A stretch of 41,367 nucleotides of DNA from a bacterium (GCA_030149525.1 JASBRJ010000157.1:1-41367), one strand, 5' to 3'; counted from the first letter of the stretch, positions 22,466 to 31,026 are shown. Numbers and translations are program-made. The notes: generated by a model from the sequence alone, not told the origin.

Positions 22466-22921
22466 ATTCACATCGTAATAGAAGAAGTAGATAGAACGAA
22501 ACAAGAAGATTGGCCCGAGGAGCGCACCACCTTCGCCGGAGTCATTGAATATAAGGTGGAGACCGAAGAGCAGGATGAGCCCGACACCGTCTTTGTCGAT
22601 TACAGTTTTGAAGAGAAGTACGGTCGTCGTCGAAGATACATCACTGTTTATAAAAAGAAATCGAAGCCCCTGGCTCGATTCATTGGAACCGACAAGTATT
22701 CCGTCTCGGGTCGAGTCGCCTGGACATTCCGTCATAACGAGGGAAGCTCTCTGGTCCGGGATCTCAATAATCTCCCCGACGAATACAGTGAATATAAGCC
22801 GGTTCGTTTTCGAAAGCTTGTTAACGGTTCGGGAGCCCCCTTCTGTTGGGCAGTCGCTATGCGCGAGAACCCGGAGAAACTGATCGAAGTAGGGTTGGCA
22901 AGAGAAGCAGCTAAGCTTTAA
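22466..22921 (+). CDS. Hypothetical protein downstream of rpsU, probable AUU start
   Basis: The frame from 22427 to 22921 is open and lies in the same frame as rpsU after its TAA. The first GTG (22556) would cut into a coherent sequence (Q-E-D-W-P-E-E-R-T-T-F-A-G-V-I-E-Y-K-V). A strong AAGGAG (22456-22461) lies upstream instead, with ATT at 22466 (spacing 4) and ATC at 22472 (spacing 10). No ATG, GTG or TTG is suitably placed. The product would be about 150 residues, basic in the middle (YGRRRRYITVYKKKSKP) with beta-like segments and a C-terminal helix. I recognise no domain. The exact start is uncertain, and CTG 22463 is too close to the site. Confidence 0.6.
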   Translation: MHIVIEEVDRTKQEDWPEERTTFAGVIEYKVETEEQDEPDTVFVDYSFEEKYGRRRRYITVYKKKSKPLARFIGTDKYSVSGRVAWTFRHNEGSSLVRDLNNLPDEYSEYKPVRFRKLVNGSGAPFCWAVAMRENPEKLIEVGLAREAAKL

Positions 22922-23018
22922 AGCGAAAGCTCCCGTTGCCATCACTCAGAGACGTCCGCCCCACCGGAAAAAAAACTTCCGCGGGTCATCGGCGGGCCAC
23001 CACTATAGCAATATGAAG

Positions 23019-23053
23019 AAAAAAGCCGCGAACATGTTGTTCGCGGCTTTTTT
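23019..23053. terminator. Bidirectional rho-independent terminator
   Basis: AAAAAAGCCGCGAACA (23019-23034) and TGTTCGCGGCTTTTTT (23038-23053) form a perfect 16-bp stem with a 3-nt loop, with T-runs on both strands. It separates the rpsU unit from the minus-strand gene at 23058. Confidence 0.93.
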
Positions 23054-23057
23054 TGTT

Positions 23058-23300
23058 CTAGCGTTTTGAATACTTGGCGGCCACCGTGGGCTCATGAAGA
23101 AAGAGATGGTCGTGGCCGTGAGATTCGGTCCACGGATTTCCAGAACTCTCCCGAGCCAAGTTGGGGAGGCTGAGGGCCAGCGAAACGAGGTCGTTCTTCT
23201 CCACGTCGTATGTTTCCATGAGAGCCTCAGCTCTCACAAATTCGGGTTCCGTTGGGAGTCGGGGATCCATTTTTGAGGTATCAATCCAGTCGTTAACCAT
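23058..23300 (-). CDS. Small hypothetical protein (80 aa)
   Basis: The 80-residue soluble protein begins at ATG 23300 behind a good AGGAG site (5-6 bases). Its sequence is acidic in the first half (DPRLPTEPEFVRAEALMETYDVEKNDLVSL, shown with gaps) and His-containing near the end (ESHGHDHLFLHEP). It ends at a bidirectional terminator. No family is recognised. Confidence 0.6.
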   Translation of the reverse strand: MVNDWIDTSKMDPRLPTEPEFVRAEALMETYDVEKNDLVSLALSLPNLARESSGNPWTESHGHDHLFLHEPTVAAKYSKR

Positions 23301-23495
23301 GAGAACTCCTTTCTAATTTTGTGATTTCTATTTCTAGTGTGTCACGGATCACCGGGGTTCTACGGACTCAGTCGATCCCAAGGTGGCTATCCGTTCGGAT
23401 AGGAACAGGTGTTTTTGTACCCGTTGCTATCTGCAAGCAGAAGTAGTTGCAGTTGTTTGCAGGAAGACGGGGGCGCTCATCGATTTCTTGAGGGT

Positions 23496-24488
23496 ATGTC
23501 ATTGCTTCGAAAACTGGGTTTGATTCTTACCCTTTGGTTTTTTTCGGTTCTTTCAGCCGGTGCCCATCACGGCGGCACGAGTATCTCCCAAGGCCCCGGA
23601 ACTCCGATAGAAACGAACACCCCCATAACGTTGCCGAAGGGAACGGCAGTGGTTTTTTCGAGGGCCGAGATCGCCGCCTTTCGCAAGTTCTCTCGGGAAG
23701 ATCCCAACAACATCGATTCCTTTCGATTCTATCAGTTGGGCGCGTCCTACGGGTTGACCGACAGTTTGATGGCAACCGTCATTCTGCCCTTCAACGCCAA
23801 GAGTCAGGATGGACCCGGTGGCGGAACCGCAAGAGGATTGGGTGATGTCACCTTCATGCTCAATCTGGGGATGAACTACGACGGGGTGGACGGGCTCAGA
23901 CTCAACACCGCCGAGGATGTGGCGGTGGATATCGGCGAGAGCGGTAAATGGTATTTCGGGGCGTACGGCGGTCTCACGGCCCCCAGCGGGAGAAGCGATA
24001 TCGACCTGGGCCTTGGAGTCGACGGCGGATTGCAACCCGGTTTCGGGAGTGTGACCGGGACCATCGGGCTCAACGCTCAGAAGGCTCTCTCCTCTCGTCT
24101 GAGTCTGCTGGCCGATACCAGCATCCAAATGTTCACACCGGTTTCAGGTGGAGATAAGTTCGGTAACGAGTTCAGGGCCAATCTTGCCGGAGTTTATAAC
24201 CTCCGCTCCAACAGTGATGAGGGGGCAACGCTAAAGCAGTGGGACGCTTCCTTGGAACTCAACTATTTGAAACTCTCCCGCGACGAAACTGCCGGTGTCG
24301 CCGATCTTGGAACAGGCGGGAGCATTCTTTACATCACACCAGGTATGCGTTTCCAGGTAGGCGAGGTCAATCTCGGCGCTGGTTTGAAGCTCCCCCTGCT
24401 CAAAGGGTTGAATGAGAGAAATCTCCAGCAGGGCTCCGAGGGGTTGGAAAAGTTTCGACTGATTCTAACCAGTTCTATCGCATTCTAG
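23496..24488 (+). CDS. Outer-membrane beta-barrel protein (MetA-degradation/transporter-like)
   Basis: The product of about 330 residues starts at ATG 23496 with a signal peptide (MSLLRKLGLILTLWFFSVLSAGA). A longer frame from 23409 is rejected because it only adds residues before the signal. The mature part is made of alternating hydrophobic/polar segments separated by glycine-rich turns. Examples are RFYQLGASYGLTDSLMATVIL, GLGDVTFMLNLGMNY and YFGAYGGLTAPSG, with the typical GLGDV sequence. It ends with F in SSIAF, like barrel proteins. The family pattern (PF13557-type) suggests uptake of aromatic or metal-related substrates, but this is uncertain. Confidence 0.8.
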   Translation: MSLLRKLGLILTLWFFSVLSAGAHHGGTSISQGPGTPIETNTPITLPKGTAVVFSRAEIAAFRKFSREDPNNIDSFRFYQLGASYGLTDSLMATVILPFNAKSQDGPGGGTARGLGDVTFMLNLGMNYDGVDGLRLNTAEDVAVDIGESGKWYFGAYGGLTAPSGRSDIDLGLGVDGGLQPGFGSVTGTIGLNAQKALSSRLSLLADTSIQMFTPVSGGDKFGNEFRANLAGVYNLRSNSDEGATLKQWDASLELNYLKLSRDETAGVADLGTGGSILYITPGMRFQVGEVNLGAGLKLPLLKGLNERNLQQGSEGLEKFRLILTSSIAF

Positions 24489-24528
24489 CTCTTTTGTCCA
24501 AGCGGCCAGCACTGGGATAAAGAAAGAA

Positions 24529-24572
24529 GCCGGTCCGCCTCGGTCGGGGGAGGGAGTGTGAGGCGTTCCGGC
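24529..24572. other. Imperfect hairpin between convergent genes
   Basis: GCCGG-TC-CGCCTC (24529-24541) pairs with GAGGCG-TT-CCGGC (24560-24572), with a 2x2 internal loop and an 18-base terminal loop. It lies between the beta-barrel gene and the end of the TRAP operon. No T-run follows, so factor-independent termination is doubtful. Confidence 0.4.
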
Positions 24573-24646
24573 TCCGTTATTTGAAGTATAGGCGAACTTC
24601 GTGAAGAAGTGTTGTTGGTAAATTGAAGATTGTGTGCAGATTCGCT

Positions 24647-25687
24647 CTACTGGGAGGCCGACTTTTCTAGTTGCTCCACTTTGGAGACGATGCTCTCAAG
24701 GAGGGTCGCCCCTCTAGGCCCGGCCATCTCGTCGAACATTTTCCGAACCGACTTAGAGGCTTCTCTGAAAACCCCGCGCTCGTTCTTCTCAAGATAAACC
24801 ACCTTAACGGAAGGGTTCTTGTCACGGATAGTCTTCAGTCGCTCCTCATTGAACTTGACCTGAGTCTCAAAAATATAGTCTCGGAGCTCCTCGATACTCT
24901 CGTCCACCCAAACCTTCTGCTCGGGAGTTAGCTTGTCATAGAATTTGCGGTTCACCAGGCAAGTTGTATAGAACTGGGCCTGGTTGGCGAAAATGAGATA
25001 GTCGTTGACCTCGTAGAAACTCATCTCCTCGATGGCGAAAACGGGATTCACCTGACCATCCACCATCTTGAGTTGGAGAGCGGAGTAGACCTCGGAGAAG
25101 GCCAGCGGTGTGGCGCTCGCTCCATAGGCTTCGTAGGCGGCCATAAGAAGGGGGCTGGTCATGACTCGAAACTTCACTCCCTCGAAATCCTCCGGTGAGC
25201 GCAACGGCTTGTTGGCGGTCCAGACTTGCCAGCCCTCACTGAAGATGCTCAGCAACTTAAAGCCCTTTTCGGCGAACAGGGTGTCGAACTGCTCTCGAAT
25301 CTCGGGACTGTTCAGAACTTCTCGATTGATGCTGGGATCATCGGAGAGAATGTAGTGGAGAAGCAAGACCTGAACCTCAGGTATCATCTTGCCGATGTGG
25401 CCGGGGCTTGCCATGGAGAACTGCAAAGAGCCGTTGTAGAGCAGTTCCGAAAGCTGGTCGGAGGTTCCCAACGTGCCGTAAGGATAGACCTTGACGCGCA
25501 CCGTGTCTCCGCTCTTTTCTTCGATGAGCTGTTTGAACTTTTGGGCGTAGGCGTCTTGAACGCTGCCACGGGTTTCTTCGATGGCAAAGCGCCACACCGG
25601 TTTTTGCTTGCCTCTTGAGCAGCCTGTGATCCAGAAGGCAGCCGTGAGGAGAGTGAAGAGCCATATATATGCGTATCGAGTTTTCAT
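24647..25687 (-). CDS. dctP: TRAP transporter solute-binding protein (DctP), lipoprotein
   Basis: The 346-residue protein begins with a lipoprotein signal (ITGC, Cys at about 23) and has the DctP fold. Features include RVKVYPYGTLGTSDQLSELLYNGSLQF, the substrate-carboxylate arginine in FRVMTSP, AYGASATPLAFSEVYSALQLKMVDGQVNP, and the long helical C-terminus. It should bind a carboxylate-containing solute in the periplasm and hand it to the DctQM permease encoded next to it. The operon context (EctC, M20 amidohydrolase) points toward an ectoine-like or N-acyl amino-acid substrate. It is the last gene of the operon; only one base separates it from dctM. Confidence 0.93.
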   Translation of the reverse strand: MKTRYAYIWLFTLLTAAFWITGCSRGKQKPVWRFAIEETRGSVQDAYAQKFKQLIEEKSGDTVRVKVYPYGTLGTSDQLSELLYNGSLQFSMASPGHIGKMIPEVQVLLLHYILSDDPSINREVLNSPEIREQFDTLFAEKGFKLLSIFSEGWQVWTANKPLRSPEDFEGVKFRVMTSPLLMAAYEAYGASATPLAFSEVYSALQLKMVDGQVNPVFAIEEMSFYEVNDYLIFANQAQFYTTCLVNRKFYDKLTPEQKVWVDESIEELRDYIFETQVKFNEERLKTIRDKNPSVKVVYLEKNERGVFREASKSVRKMFDEMAGPRGATLLESIVSKVEQLEKSASQ

Positions 25688-25688
25688 C

Positions 25689-26972
25689 TTAGAAGGCGAG
25701 GTCTCTCAAGAAAAGGGCTATCTGGGGAAAAGCGATCAAGAGGAATGAGACCAACAGGAGAATGGCTACAAACGGTGGCGTCCCCGCAATGACCTCCTTG
25801 TAGCGCTTTTGAAAAACGGCGATCGCCGTGAAGATATCGCAACCGAAGGGTGGAGTGGCAGAACCGATGGCTACCTGTAAAGTGACCAGAACGCCGGTCA
25901 ACACAGGATCCATCCCCACAGCCAGGGCGAGAGGATGAAAAATGGGGGTGAGGATGAGGATGACCACGATGGGGTCCACGAACATGCATCCCACGAAGTA
26001 GGCGAGAGCGATAGTGAGGGCCACCGTCCAATATCCTGAGTCGGCGCTCAGCCCCAGAGTGTCGTTGATGATCTGACTGGGGAGTTCGGCAAAAGAGATG
26101 ACCCAACTGAAAGCGGCTCCTGCACCCACCAGGATAAAAACGACTGCCGTCACCAGTCCGGTGGAGAGGGCGATCTTGGGCAGTTGCTTTAAGGCAAGCT
26201 TTTTGAAGATGAAGCATTCCAGGATGAGAGCGTAGAGGACGGAGACGGCGGCCGCTTCTGTGGGGCTGAAGAATCCCGCGTAGATCCCTCCGATGATGAT
26301 GGCGGGGAAGCCCAGTGGCAGAAGTGCTTTGCGAAACGCTTCTTTTCTTTCGCTCCAGGTGGCTTTCGGGGCGGGATCGACTTGAAATTTGTAGGTGGCG
26401 AGAACGCTGTAGGCGCAGAACAGGATGAGAATGAGTACGCCGGGGCCGATACCGGCGATGAAAAGTTCGCCAATCGATGTCCCGGACACCACGCCGTAGA
26501 CGATCATGCCGATGGAAGGTGGGATGAGAAGAGCTATGTCGCTGGCGTTGATAATGAGCGCGGTGGCGAAGTCGTCCGGGTATCCCGACTTGAGCATGCG
26601 AGGACGGAGAGGCTTGCCAATCGCTACAACGGTTGCCTGAGTGGAGCCGGAAATGGCTCCGAAGAGAGTGCAAGCGACAGCAGTCGTGATGGCAAGGCCA
26701 CCTCGAACATGGCCCACAAACGACTCCACCAGGGCAAGCAAGCGGTTGGCTGTTTGCCCCGCCGTCATGATTTCCGCTGCCAGAATGAACATGGGTACGG
26801 CAATAAGGGCGGCAGGCTTGATGCCGCCGATCATTTGCTGGACGACGACTTCCGGCGACACTCCGGGGAAGTAGGCTAGGAGACCCACGACGGTGGCGGC
26901 CAGCAAGGGGATCTTCATGGGATAGCCCAGCAGAAGCAAAAGAATCATGATGCCACTGAGTAGTAACGCCAT
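25689..26972 (-). CDS. dctM: TRAP transporter large permease (DctM)
   Basis: The 427-residue protein is a highly hydrophobic TRAP large subunit with about 12 membrane segments and the DctM features. These include FILAAEIMTAGQTANRLLALVESFVGHVRGGLAITT, GSTQATVVAIG, and PPSIGMIVYGVVSG, with late MFVDPIVVILILTPIFHPLA. It forms the sodium-driven membrane channel of the TRAP system together with DctQ. Its start overlaps the dctQ stop by one base (TGATG). Confidence 0.95.
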   Translation of the reverse strand: MALLLSGIMILLLLLGYPMKIPLLAATVVGLLAYFPGVSPEVVVQQMIGGIKPAALIAVPMFILAAEIMTAGQTANRLLALVESFVGHVRGGLAITTAVACTLFGAISGSTQATVVAIGKPLRPRMLKSGYPDDFATALIINASDIALLIPPSIGMIVYGVVSGTSIGELFIAGIGPGVLILILFCAYSVLATYKFQVDPAPKATWSERKEAFRKALLPLGFPAIIIGGIYAGFFSPTEAAAVSVLYALILECFIFKKLALKQLPKIALSTGLVTAVVFILVGAGAAFSWVISFAELPSQIINDTLGLSADSGYWTVALTIALAYFVGCMFVDPIVVILILTPIFHPLALAVGMDPVLTGVLVTLQVAIGSATPPFGCDIFTAIAVFQKRYKEVIAGTPPFVAILLLVSFLLIAFPQIALFLRDLAF

Positions 26973-27493
26973 CAGATACCGTCCTGAATAGCCTGGTCGC
27001 TTTGCACCGGCACGCTGTAAGCGAGGTAGATCTCTTCGCTTACACTATTTTTTATTCCGGCAAGCAGGTATTGGAGTGCGGCCAGGCCGAGCCCCAGAGG
27101 TGCGGAGAGGTAAACCCAGCTGAATGGAACTTGGAGAACAGGTGAGACGGTGCCCAGTGTTCCTACGGTCAGACAGTAACTTGCCGCATACCAGGCCAGA
27201 AACCCCAGCAGCGCCGAGGTACTGAAGCAGATGAAGATGGTGAGAATCTTCTTGGGCTTATGGGGGAGTTCGTCGTAGAGGGCTGTCATGCGGATGTGTC
27301 TGCCCTGAGCCGCTCCGTAAGAGAGACCCACGAAGGTCACCAGGATAATAAGAAATTGGGAAACCTCTTCGGCGAAAGCTAGACTGAATCCAAGAAAGGT
27401 CCGACAAAAGACATTGGCGATTGTCAAGAATGCGATCACTAGAATGCCGCCGGAGAGGATAGCTTCCTCCACCACGGTCAAGACCGAAGCCAC
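26972..27493 (-). CDS. dctQ: TRAP transporter small permease (DctQ)
   Basis: The 173-residue protein has four membrane helices and the small TRAP permease pattern. Marks are the N-terminal VLTVVEEAILSGGILVIAFLTIANVFCRTFL (shown here in two parts by feature: helix 1 then RTFL), EVSQFLIILVTFVGLSYGAAQGRHIRM and the WYAASY region. GTG 27493 is taken as the start; it begins 15 bases after the M20 stop. It partners dctM (overlap TGATG) and the dctP solute-binding lipoprotein. Confidence 0.87.
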   Translation of the reverse strand: MASVLTVVEEAILSGGILVIAFLTIANVFCRTFLGFSLAFAEEVSQFLIILVTFVGLSYGAAQGRHIRMTALYDELPHKPKKILTIFICFSTSALLGFLAWYAASYCLTVGTLGTVSPVLQVPFSWVYLSAPLGLGLAALQYLLAGIKNSVSEEIYLAYSVPVQSDQAIQDGI

Positions 27494-27507
27494 CTTTGAG
27501 GTGAATT

Positions 27508-28746
27508 TTAAGATGTTTCTTCTTCCAAATCCCAGTCCTCAAGGATAGAGAGCGCCACCTCTGTAAACATGGCGGTTCCGACCGGCAAACAGCGTTCGTT
27601 GATTCCAAAATTAGGGGTGTGCAAATCGCAGGTGATGCCTGGATTCTCGTATCCTGAGCCTACAAAAAAGATAGCTCCCGGAACCTCTTGGGTGACATGT
27701 CCGAAGTCTTCGCCCTCTAATCCGAAGGGTTGCTCTTTGAGTTCAAAATAGGGAAAAAGCTTCTGATAGGCGCCGATAATCCGTTCAGTAACAAGCGGAT
27801 GATTCTCCGTGACCGGTTCACCCCGAGTGAGAGTGAGGTCGAAATCTCCCCCCAGAGTCTTCGCCACCTCGAACGCTTTTTCCAGATGATAGATCATCAG
27901 GTCTCGACTCTCCGCGGAAAAGCTCCTGAGGGTCCCTGTGATGTGGACACTATCGGGGATGATGGAGTTCATGGTTCCGGCGTTGATGGTTCCTACGCTG
28001 ATGGCGCAGGCGTCAAGCGGCGGCGTGCGCCGCGCCACCACTCCGTGGAGTGACTGCATCACAGGGCCGAGTATCCAGGTGGGATCGACGGTGTTGTGAG
28101 GGGAGCCTCCGTGGCCGCCGGTTCCTCTGATGGTGGCGTCGAAATAATCCACGCTTGCCATGATCGGACCTTTTACGGTGAGGAGGCTGTCGGCGGGAAT
28201 TCTCGGGTTGACATGGATGGCAACCGCCGCATCGACGCCTTTGTAAACGCCCTCGTCGATCATGATTTGAGCCCCCGTCCGACCATCGGGGCCTGCGATC
28301 TCTTCGGCAGGCTGAAAGACGAACTTTACGGTACCCTTCAGGGGCGAAGCCTCGTGGATTCGGGCCAAGAGTCTGGCGGCTCCCAGCAACATGCTGGTAT
28401 GGGCGTCGTGTCCACAAGCGTGCATGACACCGTCGTCCTGGGACACGAAATCGTGTTCATTGATCTCTTGAATGGGAAGAGCGTCCATATCGGCCCTAAG
28501 GGCTACCACCGGCCGATGACCTGGGTTGAGGGTTGCCACGACGCCCGTCCCCGCAACCCCGGTTTTCACTTTCAGCCCGGGAATTTCTCGCAGGGCCTTG
28601 GCGACTTTGGCCGAGGTCTTGAACTCATGGAAGCTGAGTTCGGGTTCTCGGTGGAGGTCTCGTCGAAACTCTACCAACTCGTCGGCCATTAAATGGGCCT
28701 GGGCGGCCACATCGTGAAGGGAAGCGGGGGCGGCGTCTGTTGTCAT
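27508..28746 (-). CDS. M20-family amidohydrolase (N-acyl amino acid hydrolase)
   Basis: The 412-residue protein is an M20D-type peptidase/amidohydrolase. The motifs are RRDLHREPELSFHE, RADMDALPIQE, MHACGHDAHTSMLL (metal-binding Cys and His), FQPAEEIAGPDGRTGA, and GEDFGHVTQ. Relatives hydrolyse N-acetyl or N-acyl amino acids, including hippurate, N-acetylcysteine and auxin conjugates. Here it lies between the PLP enzyme and the TRAP genes, and overlaps the PLP gene by 4 bases. In the ectoine setting it could remove an acetyl group from N-acetyl-diaminobutyrate-like compounds, although the usual ectoine deacetylase DoeB belongs to another family. Confidence 0.92.
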   Translation of the reverse strand: MTTDAAPASLHDVAAQAHLMADELVEFRRDLHREPELSFHEFKTSAKVAKALREIPGLKVKTGVAGTGVVATLNPGHRPVVALRADMDALPIQEINEHDFVSQDDGVMHACGHDAHTSMLLGAARLLARIHEASPLKGTVKFVFQPAEEIAGPDGRTGAQIMIDEGVYKGVDAAVAIHVNPRIPADSLLTVKGPIMASVDYFDATIRGTGGHGGSPHNTVDPTWILGPVMQSLHGVVARRTPPLDACAISVGTINAGTMNSIIPDSVHITGTLRSFSAESRDLMIYHLEKAFEVAKTLGGDFDLTLTRGEPVTENHPLVTERIIGAYQKLFPYFELKEQPFGLEGEDFGHVTQEVPGAIFFVGSGYENPGITCDLHTPNFGINERCLPVGTAMFTEVALSILEDWDLEEETS

Positions 28747-29939
28747 ACGGAGGCGCCCGCCATATTGACAGACTCAAGGGCCTGGGACAGGTCGGCGATG
28801 AGGTCGTCGGGGTCTTCGATGCCGGCTGAGTAGCGAACCAGGCTTTCGGGGATTCCCATGGCTTCTCGCTGCTCAGGCGTGCTTTCCACGTGACTTGTGG
28901 TGCGGGGAACTCCTACCGTTGTCTCCACAGCACCCAGGTTGGCGGCCAGGTGAGCGTATTTGAGACTTGGGAGAATTCGCTTGAGCACATCAAATCCGCG
29001 TTTGTGGCTGAAGGCCAGCATGCCACCGAAGCCCTTCATCTGTTTGGAGGCGATGTCGTGTCCGGGGTGGCTTGGCAGACCCGGGTAATACACCTTGTCG
29101 ATGTCGGGATGGCCGGCCAGGAACTCCGCCACTTTTCGAGCGTTGGAATTTTGCCGTTCGATGCGCAGAGCCAGTGTTTTCATCCCGCGCAAAAGCATGT
29201 AGCCCGACATTGGGGCCAGGGTGGCTCCGTGGATCTCTCGATAGCCGTAGACCTTTTTTACCAGTTCCGCCGAGCCGGCCACCACGCCTCCCAGAGCGTC
29301 TGCGTGACCGCCCAGGAACTTGGTTGCACTATGGAGCACAAGGTCGGCGCCCAGGCTGAGCGGGTTCTGGTTGATAGGTGTGGCAAAGGTGTTGTCCACC
29401 ACAACTGTGGCCCCCACTTTGTGAGCCGCCTCGCTCAGGCGCTTAATGTCCACCACTTTCATGGTGGGGTTTGTGGGCGTCTCCAAGTAGAGAAGCTTGC
29501 AACCTTTGGCGATCTCTTTCTCAATTTCGTCGTGATCGGTGGTGGGGCAGAGCTTGACCTCGATATTCAGCTCGGGCAGAAAATCCAGAAAAATACGGTT
29601 CGTTCCTCCGTAAGTATCCTTGATGGACACAACCCGGTCTCCCGGTTTCAGGAAGGTGTGAAGAATGCCGCTGATAGCTGCCATCCCGGTGGCAAAAGCG
29701 GTGGCCGACTCGGCGCCTTCCAGTTCTGCAACCTTTCTTTCGAACGCTTGGACGGTGGGGTTGGTATTCCGGCTATAGATGTGGCCATGTCGTTTTTCCT
29801 GGGCTACCTCGTACCATTCGTCCAGGTCCTGGTAGCCGTAGCCGACCGACATGACAACCGGGATCTGGGTCGCCCCTTCCCACAGTTTTCGGGGCTCGCC
29901 GCCCCAAACGGTTTTTGTGGCTTTTGAAGGTTCTTTCAC
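28743..29939 (-). CDS. Cys/Met-metabolism PLP enzyme (cystathionine gamma-lyase/synthase group)
   Basis: The 398-residue protein belongs to the gamma-family PLP enzymes. It contains YSRNTNPTVQAFERKVAELEG, FATGMAAIS, DTYGGTNR, VVVDNTFATP and the PLP-lysine motif HSATKFLGGHADALGG. The family performs gamma-replacement or gamma-elimination on homoserine-derived amino acids, such as cystathionine or O-acetylhomoserine. It starts at GTG 29939 with GGAGG upstream and lies 2 bases after ectC. The placement next to EctC and an amidohydrolase is unusual. It may act on a four-carbon amino acid related to diaminobutyrate, but the exact reaction is unknown. Confidence 0.92.
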   Translation of the reverse strand: MKEPSKATKTVWGGEPRKLWEGATQIPVVMSVGYGYQDLDEWYEVAQEKRHGHIYSRNTNPTVQAFERKVAELEGAESATAFATGMAAISGILHTFLKPGDRVVSIKDTYGGTNRIFLDFLPELNIEVKLCPTTDHDEIEKEIAKGCKLLYLETPTNPTMKVVDIKRLSEAAHKVGATVVVDNTFATPINQNPLSLGADLVLHSATKFLGGHADALGGVVAGSAELVKKVYGYREIHGATLAPMSGYMLLRGMKTLALRIERQNSNARKVAEFLAGHPDIDKVYYPGLPSHPGHDIASKQMKGFGGMLAFSHKRGFDVLKRILPSLKYAHLAANLGAVETTVGVPRTTSHVESTPEQREAMGIPESLVRYSAGIEDPDDLIADLSQALESVNMAGASV

Positions 29940-29941
29940 GG

Positions 29942-30334
29942 TTAATCTTCCTCCGCAATCACGTAGGCGCCGTCCTCATCGTGGATTTCGGTGCCGGTTA
30001 CAGGGGGGTTAAACGCGCAAACGAGCTTCAGTTCGGTTTCAGCCTTCAGGGTGTGACGGTCATGCTTGTCCAGGGCATAAAGCGTCCCCGGCTCTATCAC
30101 AAATTCCTCGCCGGTATCGCGGTTGGTGAGCAGGCCTTTGCCTTTATAACAGTAGACGGCTTCGAAGTGGTGTTTGTACCACATATCAAACTCGAGTCCC
30201 GGGGGAAAAGTGGTCTCATGAAATGAGAATCCCATGCCGTCTTTCTTCAGAAGAAAACGAACGCTTGTCCAGCCGTCGGGGCTCACTACTTCACGTTCGG
30301 TTCCTTCAAGATCCTGTAATCTAATGACTTTCAC
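29942..30334 (-). CDS. ectC: Ectoine synthase (EctC), orphan
   Basis: The 130-residue protein matches ectoine synthase along its length. It has the segments DGMGFSFHETTF, WYKHHFEAVYC, IEPGTLYALDKHDRH and FNPPVTG.EIHDEDGAY. The metal/active-site residues known from the Paenibacillus lautus enzyme are present at the equivalent positions E58, Y86 and H94. EctC closes N-gamma-acetyl-diaminobutyrate to ectoine. GTG 30334 is chosen over the longer frame, as AGGAGA lies upstream and the length then fits the family. No ectA or ectB gene is in the window. EctC alone can make ectoine from imported or otherwise produced acetyl-diaminobutyrate, and a side reaction on glutamine is known. Confidence 0.94.
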   Translation of the reverse strand: MKVIRLQDLEGTEREVVSPDGWTSVRFLLKKDGMGFSFHETTFPPGLEFDMWYKHHFEAVYCYKGKGLLTNRDTGEEFVIEPGTLYALDKHDRHTLKAETELKLVCAFNPPVTGTEIHDEDGAYVIAEED

Positions 30335-30389
30335 AAATCTCTCCTTTCCAACCCCTTTGGGAGAAGGCTGAGAGACCCTCCCTCTCAGT

Positions 30390-30695
30390 TCAACGCGTGG
30401 GAGCGATGAACCAGTGGCGTTTCTTTTCGCCCGGCCGCTGGACAATGGCGCCTCGTTTGTGTAGCGTCACGACAACAGCGTCCTTCTCGCCGTCAAGTCT
30501 GTATCCGATGACTCGACTCTGAGTGACCCACCACCAGCGTCCCCTGGTCTGCTTGCCGTCTTGGTGACGAACCGTCATGGTTCCATTGGGTTGAAAGCTG
30601 AAGATGCTCCCCGAGGCGGAACGCCAGGTTTCGGCACGACCTGAGATAGAAAGCAAAAGCCAAACTTGAGCTAGTAGAACGAAATAACGCCGCAT
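30390..30695 (-). CDS. Small exported hypothetical protein
   Basis: The 101-residue protein starts with a signal peptide (MRRYFVLLAQVWLLLSISGRA) behind an AGGAGGT site. The mature part is basic and tryptophan-rich (SIFSFQPNGTMTVRHQDGKQTRGRWWWV) and looks like a small beta domain, ending in KRHWFIAPTR. It lies 55 bases upstream of ectC on the same strand and may share its transcript. No family is recognised. Confidence 0.65.
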   Translation of the reverse strand: MRRYFVLLAQVWLLLSISGRAETWRSASGSIFSFQPNGTMTVRHQDGKQTRGRWWWVTQSRVIGYRLDGEKDAVVVTLHKRGAIVQRPGEKKRHWFIAPTR

Positions 30696-30804
30696 AGAAA
30701 CCACGACCTCCTGATGGCAGAACTATACAGGAGTTCCCGTCCACCGAAGTCGCTCAGCCGACGAGAGGCGGAAATTTGGGAGTCAGAGGTCTGCGAGCAA
30801 AGCG

Positions 30805-31026
30805 CTAGAGTTGTCCGGAGAGGGCTATGCCCAGCAAAAAAACGGTCAGAATCGAATAGAAAACGACGTAACCCCAAAATTTCCCAGGCTCAGTCATGCG
30901 GTTTGCCCGGTTGTATCGACCTTCAGACCTGTTGTAACCATGGACGATGATTTCGCCGGTGAGGAGCCCCTGGATGATGTAGAACACGCAGAAGACCACC
31001 CCGACGATCACTGGTAAGAAATTCAT
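30805..31026 (-). CDS. Small two-helix membrane protein
   Basis: The 73-residue protein has two hydrophobic segments (FLPVIVGVVFCVFYIIQGLL near the start; WGYVVFYSILTVFLLGIAL near the end). A polar loop (HGYNRSEGRYNRANRMTEP) separates them. GAAGGATC precedes the ATG. No family is recognised. Confidence 0.6.
   Translation of the reverse strand: MNFLPVIVGVVFCVFYIIQGLLTGEIIVHGYNRSEGRYNRANRMTEPGKFWGYVVFYSILTVFLLGIALSGQL

Noticed and set aside
28890-29927. 345-residue plus-strand frame opposite the PLP enzyme
   Set aside because: The PLP enzyme has a full set of motifs; the opposite frame is a composition shadow.
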